Below are positions 44,004-48,728 of a stretch of 48,728 nt of DNA, in pieces. How positions within the stretch are numbered: the first letter of the stretch is position 1; the number at the start of each line of letters is the position of its first letter. The position numbers and the translations under genes are program-made. This DNA comes from Bacteroidota bacterium (GTDB lineage Bacteria > Bacteroidota > Bacteroidia > Bacteroidales > VadinHA17): the NCBI GenBank assembly GCA_011374625.1, contig DRPN01000030.1:1-48728 (forward strand), read 5' to 3'. The notes below the pieces were generated by a model. The model had not been told where the DNA came from, made no database searches, and worked only from the letters and a program-made list of their open reading frames with translations.

Positions 44004-47000
44004 TTACTTTCCGCTCTTATCCGGAAACGGCGGTATAGGAGGAATTTTGTATTTGAAGTTCTTCACTTCTTCCCTGATTACCTCGATAGCTTTGTTCAAC
44101 TGGTCGTCGATCCCTTCATACTCCCTGACAGGATCATTTTCGATATATATATCCGGTTCGACCCCATGACCTTCGATAATCCAGCCACTGCCATCGGCTG
44201 CAAAAGGAGCATAAGAGGGTGTGATCAACGACCCACCGTCAATAAGTGGAATAGAACCACTATAGCCAACGACGCCTCCCCAGGAACGGGTCCCTATCAA
44301 TTTACCGAGTTTATGATATTTAAAACGATAAGGAAAGAGATCCCCGTCCGAAGCGGAATACTTATCCAACAAGGCAACCTTTGGACCAATAAAAGTCCCG
44401 ACAGGATTTACATTACCTTTTTTCTCGCCTGTATGCATAGTCACATAAGTGATGGTACGCAGCAGTCGTTCCATAATCATAGGTGACACATTTCCCCCAC
44501 CATTGCCACGCACATCTATGATCAGGCCTTTCTTAAGTAGCTGCGGATAATAATGTTTCACGAATTCATTCAGACCATCAGGCCCCATATCCGGTATATG
44601 GATATACCCCACCTCTCCGTTGGTAGCTTCGCTGACCTTTCTTATATTGTTTTCCACCCACTCGTAATAGTACAGAGCAGATTCATCAGCTACAGGTACG
44701 ACCAACACTTTCCGGCTTCCTGCCATGTCTGGTTTACTGTTCACCGTCAATTCCACGGTTTTACCGGCTTTTCCGACCAACAGATCAAAGATATTATTCA
44801 CTTTATTTACGGGGTGTCCATCCACGGCCAGGATATAGTCTCCTTCTTTTACGTTCACTCCCAGTTCAGTCAGGGGGGAACGCAGGGTTTTACTCCAGTT
44901 GGCCCCCTTCAGGATATGATCCACCCGGAAGTATCCGTTTTCCATTCGTGAGAATCTCGCTCCCAGCAAACCCATTTGGATCCGTTCCGGCATAGGACGT
45001 TCTCCGTTGATGACATATGAATGGCCAATACTCAACTCTCCAACCATTTCTCCGATGATATAGGTCAGATCGGAACGATGGTTCACATAAGGCACCAGCA
45101 CTGCATATTTATCACGGATTGCTTTCCAGTCCAGACCGTGCATATTGGAAGCATAGAAAAAGTCACGCATCTGCCTCCAGCTTTCCTCAAACATCTGCTG
45201 CCATTCCCGATGGTGATCCACCAACACTTTCATATTGGAAAGATCCACAGGCTTATCCAGTTGTATCTTTGAAGAAGGTAAGGCAATTACCTGATATTTA
45301 TTTCCCTGACGCACCAACATTTTCTTATGATTAGACGAGATAACATAACTAAATATGCTTGACGATAACTCCGTCTCCTTTTTCTTTTTCAGGTCATACA
45401 TTCTAAAGGTCCTCCCTCCGCCCATAGATGAAGAACGTACATAGTACACCTTGTTGTCCACACAGGCTATGTTAAAATAATTGGATGCTTTCACAGGCAA
45501 CCCAATAACCCTGTCCTGAATCCCTTCCAGGTCTATCACTACTTGTTTCGCATTTTCCTTTTCTTCTTTGCTGAGTTCTTTCTTTCCCTTTTTTTCTTTT
45601 CCTTTTTTTTCAGATGCAGATGTTGTCTTTTCTCCTGAAACTTTCACCACATCATTTTCAGGAGCAAAAGGCGAGGGGGTATTCTTGGCCAGAGCGATCA
45701 GATAGATCCGGTTCATATCCTCATATGCATAATCCCATTCCACCTGGCTATACAAAGGATGAAAATCCCTGGCTGAAGAAAATACGATATATTTTCCATC
45801 ACTGCTAAAAGAAGGATTGTTAGAATTATACCAGGCATCCGTCAGCTCATAGGATTTCTGTGAATCCAGGCTGTAAAGCCGGATCTTCGTCATTCCCTTT
45901 TCCGCTTTGGTATAAGTGATCCATTTACTGTCGGGCGACCAGTCATAGCTGAACCACGGAGCCTCATCCGATTGGTCCACCTGCACCATCTTCTTTGTGT
46001 CAATATCTATATAATTCAGGGTCTGCCTTTTATCATTAAAAAGGATTTTCTTGCTGTCGGGCGACCAGGTCAGATCGAAAATGTAAGTTTTCAGTCCGGA
46101 AGTGATCTGTACAGGGTCTTCGGAACCATCCTGCTTTTGGATATAGATTTGAAACTCTCCGCTGAGGTCCGAGATATAAGCAATGTAATTCCCGTCGGGC
46201 GACCAGTAGGCATCCCGGTCATTGGCATTAGACGATTCTGTATAATTTACGGTAATGCCATGTTCCGCCGGCACGGAAAAAACATCTCCACGAGCCCCGA
46301 AAAGGATGCGTTTTCCATCCGGGGAAAGATCCATGGAGGAAATCTTTTTTGAAGCATCTTCCCATTGTGCCCGGCTCCATTTCGCATCATTGGCTATTTG
46401 CACATGGATCTGGGTAATATTATTTGTATGTATATTAAATTTATACAGGTAACCGCCCCGCTCATACACAATATAATCTTTTCCGAATCCTGGAAATTTG
46501 ATGTCATAATCTGTAAAATTGGTCAGCTTTTTCTCCTGTCTGGTTGTAAGATCATAGGAAAAGAGGTTCATGGTCCGATCCCGGTCCGACAGAAAATAGA
46601 TCTTATCTCCCATCCACATCGGAATTATATCCTGGTTTATATTATTCGTAATCTTTTCCACCTTTTTTGTTTCTAAATCCACAATCCGGATATCATCGGC
46701 CATTCCCCCCTTGTAATATTTCCAGGTACGAAACTCCCTAAACACCCAGTTAAAAGCAAGTTTTTTACCGTCAGGAGAGTATGAACAGAAACCTCCTTTT
46801 GATATGGGTACTTCTTTTGAAAGTCCTCCTTCGACAGGCACAAGAAACAACTGTCCCACAAAAGAGTTGAAAGAATATCTCCGGGAACGGTAGATAATAT
46901 ATTTGCTGTCGGGGGTCCATCCCATCACGATATTGTTGGGTCCCATACGGTCGCCTATATCATCACGCCCCAGGGTGGCCGTATAAGTCAAACGCTTGGG

Positions 47001-47297
47001 TACTCCGCCGGTGGAAGGGATTAAAAAAACTTCCGTATTACCGTCATACTGACCGGTAAAAGCAATATATTTTCCATCCGGGGAAAAATGCGGAAAAGAC
47101 TCATATCCCTTGTTGGTAGTTATCTGTCTGGCCACGCCTCCTTCGGCACTGACCAGATACAGATCGCCGGCATAAACAAATACAACCTGATTACCGTGAA
47201 TATCAGGAAAGCGCAGTAACCGTGCTTCATCGGCACGAACCTGAAGCTGCAGACACAATAGGCCTGCAAAAACAAACCAAAATATTTTTTTAAACAT
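44004..47297 (-). CDS. Tricorn-type protease (S41 with beta-propellers and PDZ)
   Basis: This is a protein of about 1097 residues starting at MFKKIFWFVF, with a signal peptide ending near QVRADEA. Two WD/PD40-type propellers are visible as repeats of SPDGKYIAF-like units (about 40-560). An acid-basic KEKKGKK linker (about 575-600), a PDZ domain (about 760-850) and a C-terminal S41 domain with GHSYV (His), GGGNVSP and SASDGD (catalytic Ser) follow. Secreted Bacteroidetes tricorn proteins trim peptides. A promoter and an inverted repeat lie just upstream. Confidence 0.93.
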   Translation of the reverse strand: MFKKIFWFVFAGLLCLQLQVRADEARLLRFPDIHGNQVVFVYAGDLYLVSAEGGVARQITTNKGYESFPHFSPDGKYIAFTGQYDGNTEVFLIPSTGGVPKRLTYTATLGRDDIGDRMGPNNIVMGWTPDSKYIIYRSRRYSFNSFVGQLFLVPVEGGLSKEVPISKGGFCSYSPDGKKLAFNWVFREFRTWKYYKGGMADDIRIVDLETKKVEKITNNINQDIIPMWMGDKIYFLSDRDRTMNLFSYDLTTRQEKKLTNFTDYDIKFPGFGKDYIVYERGGYLYKFNIHTNNITQIHVQIANDAKWSRAQWEDASKKISSMDLSPDGKRILFGARGDVFSVPAEHGITVNYTESSNANDRDAYWSPDGNYIAYISDLSGEFQIYIQKQDGSEDPVQITSGLKTYIFDLTWSPDSKKILFNDKRQTLNYIDIDTKKMVQVDQSDEAPWFSYDWSPDSKWITYTKAEKGMTKIRLYSLDSQKSYELTDAWYNSNNPSFSSDGKYIVFSSARDFHPLYSQVEWDYAYEDMNRIYLIALAKNTPSPFAPENDVVKVSGEKTTSASEKKGKEKKGKKELSKEEKENAKQVVIDLEGIQDRVIGLPVKASNYFNIACVDNKVYYVRSSSMGGGRTFRMYDLKKKKETELSSSIFSYVISSNHKKMLVRQGNKYQVIALPSSKIQLDKPVDLSNMKVLVDHHREWQQMFEESWRQMRDFFYASNMHGLDWKAIRDKYAVLVPYVNHRSDLTYIIGEMVGELSIGHSYVINGERPMPERIQMGLLGARFSRMENGYFRVDHILKGANWSKTLRSPLTELGVNVKEGDYILAVDGHPVNKVNNIFDLLVGKAGKTVELTVNSKPDMAGSRKVLVVPVADESALYYYEWVENNIRKVSEATNGEVGYIHIPDMGPDGLNEFVKHYYPQLLKKGLIIDVRGNGGGNVSPMIMERLLRTITYVTMHTGEKKGNVNPVGTFIGPKVALLDKYSASDGDLFPYRFKYHKLGKLIGTRSWGGVVGYSGSIPLIDGGSLITPSYAPFAADGSGWIIEGHGVEPDIYIENDPVREYEGIDDQLNKAIEVIREEVKNFKYKIPPIPPFPDKSGK

Positions 47298-47340
47298 GTC
47301 TTTACAAATTAAGTAAAACATAATAATACTTCGTTACATG

Positions 47341-47362
47341 CAAAAATATACAAAGTTGTATA
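47341..47362 (-). promoter_or_regulatory. Promoter of the tricorn-like gene with overlapping inverted repeat
   Basis: The minus-strand TATTTTTG (47341-47348) is a good -7 box. TATACAA-AG-TTGTATA (47347-47362) is an inverted repeat with perfect 7-bp arms that overlaps it by 2 bp, a candidate operator. Confidence 0.45.
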
Positions 47363-47446
47363 CCCTTAACATGCTAGAAAACACTCCGGAAATTTTTTCC
47401 TGGATTGTTTTCTTCCGGGATATTGTACAAACCGGAAATGTTTCTT

Positions 47447-47815
47447 TTATTCTTCAAGCAGTTCCTTAACCGCCCGAACAATCTCATCTTTCTTAAAAGG
47501 TTTTGGAAATATTTTTTCCGCACCCAGCAGTTTTGCCGAATGAAGATATTCCCGGGAATCAACCCTTCCTCCTCCTGAGATAGCAATTACTTTCAGATCG
47601 GGATTCTCTCCTTTCAGGTTCATGATCGTCTCCAGTCCTTCTTTTTCGGGCATTACAATATCCGTAATGATCAGGTTAGCTCCGTTTCTATGATACAGCT
47701 CAATGCCTTCCACACCGTTGGTAGCCATATCCACCTCATACCCTTCTTTTTCCAGCATTTTCTTTAGCATCAGCAGGATATAAGGTTCATCGTCAATAAC
47801 AATTATTCGCTGCAT
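47447..47815 (-). CDS. Response regulator, receiver domain only
   Basis: This 122-residue protein is a single CheY-like receiver: D8 and D9 (VIDDEP), phospho-site D52 (ITDIVMP), the conserved Ser (AISGGG) and the late lysine (FPKPF). It has no output domain, so it would act by protein contact. The ATG at 47815 lies 4 bp after the stop of the kinase gene, indicating one operon with it. Confidence 0.88.
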   Translation of the reverse strand: MQRIIVIDDEPYILLMLKKMLEKEGYEVDMATNGVEGIELYHRNGANLIITDIVMPEKEGLETIMNLKGENPDLKVIAISGGGRVDSREYLHSAKLLGAEKIFPKPFKKDEIVRAVKELLEE

Positions 47816-47819
47816 AGGT

Positions 47820-48728
47820 TTAATTATTTTTTTCCTTTTCATCAAGCACTTTCCGTATTACCTTACTGAATTCACTAATTTTCAGAGGCTTTAACAATAG
47901 TTCATCGATTTTGTAATCTTCAATAATTTTCTCATTAATAGATTCTTTGGCACCGGTAATAATGATTACCTTCAGTTTGGGGTTAAGTTGTCTGAACTTA
48001 GCAGCCAGATTGGTTCCCAAGAGTCCGGGCATCACCTGATCGGTAACCAGCAAATCATATTCACCTGGATGTTCCTTAAACTCCTGAAAGGCCTTATACC
48101 CATCCGTTCTGATCGTAACGGAATAACCCAGGCTTTCCAGCATCTTTTTTCCTATAAAGGTAACCTCTTCTTCATCATCTACAAACATAATATGCTCCAT
48201 ACCCGTTTTCAAGAACTCTTCGGATATTTCAATTTCCTTGGCATCACTAAACCGGGGCAGGTATATTTCAAAAATTGTTCCTTTTCCGGGAGCACTATCC
48301 ACTGTAATAACGCCTCTGTAACTGTTAATGATCCCATGTACCACCGCCAGGCCGAGTCCGGAACCCACTCCCACTTCTTTTTTCGTAAAAAAAGGTTCAA
48401 ATATTCGTTGCATGGTTTGTTTGTCCATTCCTATTCCAGTGTCCCCAACAGTAATATTGGCATATACACCGGGGTTGATATTGTTAAATTTTTTCACCTT
48501 GGCAGCATCCAGTTCAACCTCTTTAAGGCCAATAAAAAGATCGCCTCCTTCAGGCGTCATGGCATGAGCGGCATTTGTGCAGAGGTTCATAAGCACCTGG
48601 TGTATCTGGGTAGCATCAACCAGAACCGTCCCACAACCAGCAGACAGATCTGTTGTGATCTTAATATTTTTTGGTACCGAGGCCCGTACCAGGTTTAGTA
48701 CCTCTTCAATAATTTTCTTCAGATCGGA
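47820..48728 (-). CDS. Hybrid histidine kinase, C-terminal part (gene starts outside the window)
   Basis: The last 302 codons of a kinase are present; the frame is open to the window edge. It holds the ATPase N box (HQVLMNLCTNAAHAM), G1 (DTGIGMDKQ), F (FEPFFTKKEVG), G2 (GSGLGLAVVHGI) and then a receiver with VDDEEE, phospho-Asp in LLVTDQVMPG and the lysine in LLKPL. It is a hybrid kinase followed by a stand-alone receiver, a phosphorelay layout. The sensor part is not visible. Confidence 0.9.
   Translation of the reverse strand, partial: SDLKKIIEEVLNLVRASVPKNIKITTDLSAGCGTVLVDATQIHQVLMNLCTNAAHAMTPEGGDLFIGLKEVELDAAKVKKFNNINPGVYANITVGDTGIGMDKQTMQRIFEPFFTKKEVGVGSGLGLAVVHGIINSYRGVITVDSAPGKGTIFEIYLPRFSDAKEIEISEEFLKTGMEHIMFVDDEEEVTFIGKKMLESLGYSVTIRTDGYKAFQEFKEHPGEYDLLVTDQVMPGLLGTNLAAKFRQLNPKLKVIIITGAKESINEKIIEDYKIDELLLKPLKISEFSKVIRKVLDEKEKNN

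Noticed and set aside
1-48728. CRISPR array, tRNA, rRNA or prophage
   Set aside because: No regularly spaced repeats, no cloverleaf or rRNA motifs and no phage structural genes were seen on either strand.

Overview
The window reads as chromosomal DNA of an anaerobic or microaerophilic member of the Bacteroidetes, probably Bacteroidales. The grounds are the moderate GC content with AT-rich gaps, many Bacteroidetes-type -7 promoter boxes (TAnnTTTG), no Shine-Dalgarno dependence, and the gene set: fused-type 2-oxoglutarate:ferredoxin oxidoreductase, NfnAB transhydrogenase, butyrate kinase, CstA, DUF2027-Smr protein, a large tricorn-type protease and secreted glycosidases. The species cannot be named from the sequence alone.

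Layout. 1-1.2 kb: start of a lipoyl E2 gene and a divergent GntR/UTRA regulator with a candidate operator between them. 1.5-6.2 kb: secreted GH95 fucosidase-like lipoprotein and a sialate O-acetylesterase-like protein. 6.5-8.7 kb: patatin/outer-membrane-barrel protein. 8.9-11.2 kb: NfnA-NfnB. 11.2-13.5 kb: decayed, repeat-rich DNA with one SRPBCC gene. 13.5-16.3 kb: butyrate kinase and a stand-alone TrpB2 preceded by a previously unmarked Trp-rich leader peptide and attenuator. 16.3-17.2 kb: remains of a hybrid histidine kinase. 17.2-21.8 kb: GreA-like protein, threonine aldolase, a DUF1858/PTPS-like/FolE operon and FabD. 21.7-27.9 kb: receiver-PEP-synthase-like protein and KorAB. 28-31.8 kb: transposase remnant, then the cstA-MDR-DUF2784 group. 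32-39 kb: Zn-ribbon protein, DUF2027-Smr, QueA, truncated DUF4956, rubredoxin fragment, PepD, isocitrate dehydrogenase and an HD protein. 39.3-47.3 kb: GH43, S9 peptidase and tricorn-like protease. 47.4-48.7 kb: response regulator and the C-terminal part of a hybrid histidine kinase running off the end.

How the genes fit together. Much of the window serves ferredoxin-linked central metabolism: isocitrate dehydrogenase makes 2-oxoglutarate, KorAB oxidises it to succinyl-CoA with ferredoxin, NfnAB balances ferredoxin, NADH and NADPH, and CstA, butyrate kinase and the E2 complex handle pyruvate, peptides and acyl-CoAs. The secreted glycosidases and peptidases supply sugars and peptides.

The strongest non-genic signals are: (1) the trpB2 leader, a 24-codon ORF with three Trp codons, a terminator, and a competing pairing of the right geometry for ribosome-mediated attenuation; (2) a family of four roughly 100-bp intergenic repeats with a conserved hairpin core, one copy carrying an extra segment bounded by 17-bp inverted arms; (3) several perfect palindromes at promoters. 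Nothing here looks like a CRISPR array, prophage or intact insertion sequence.
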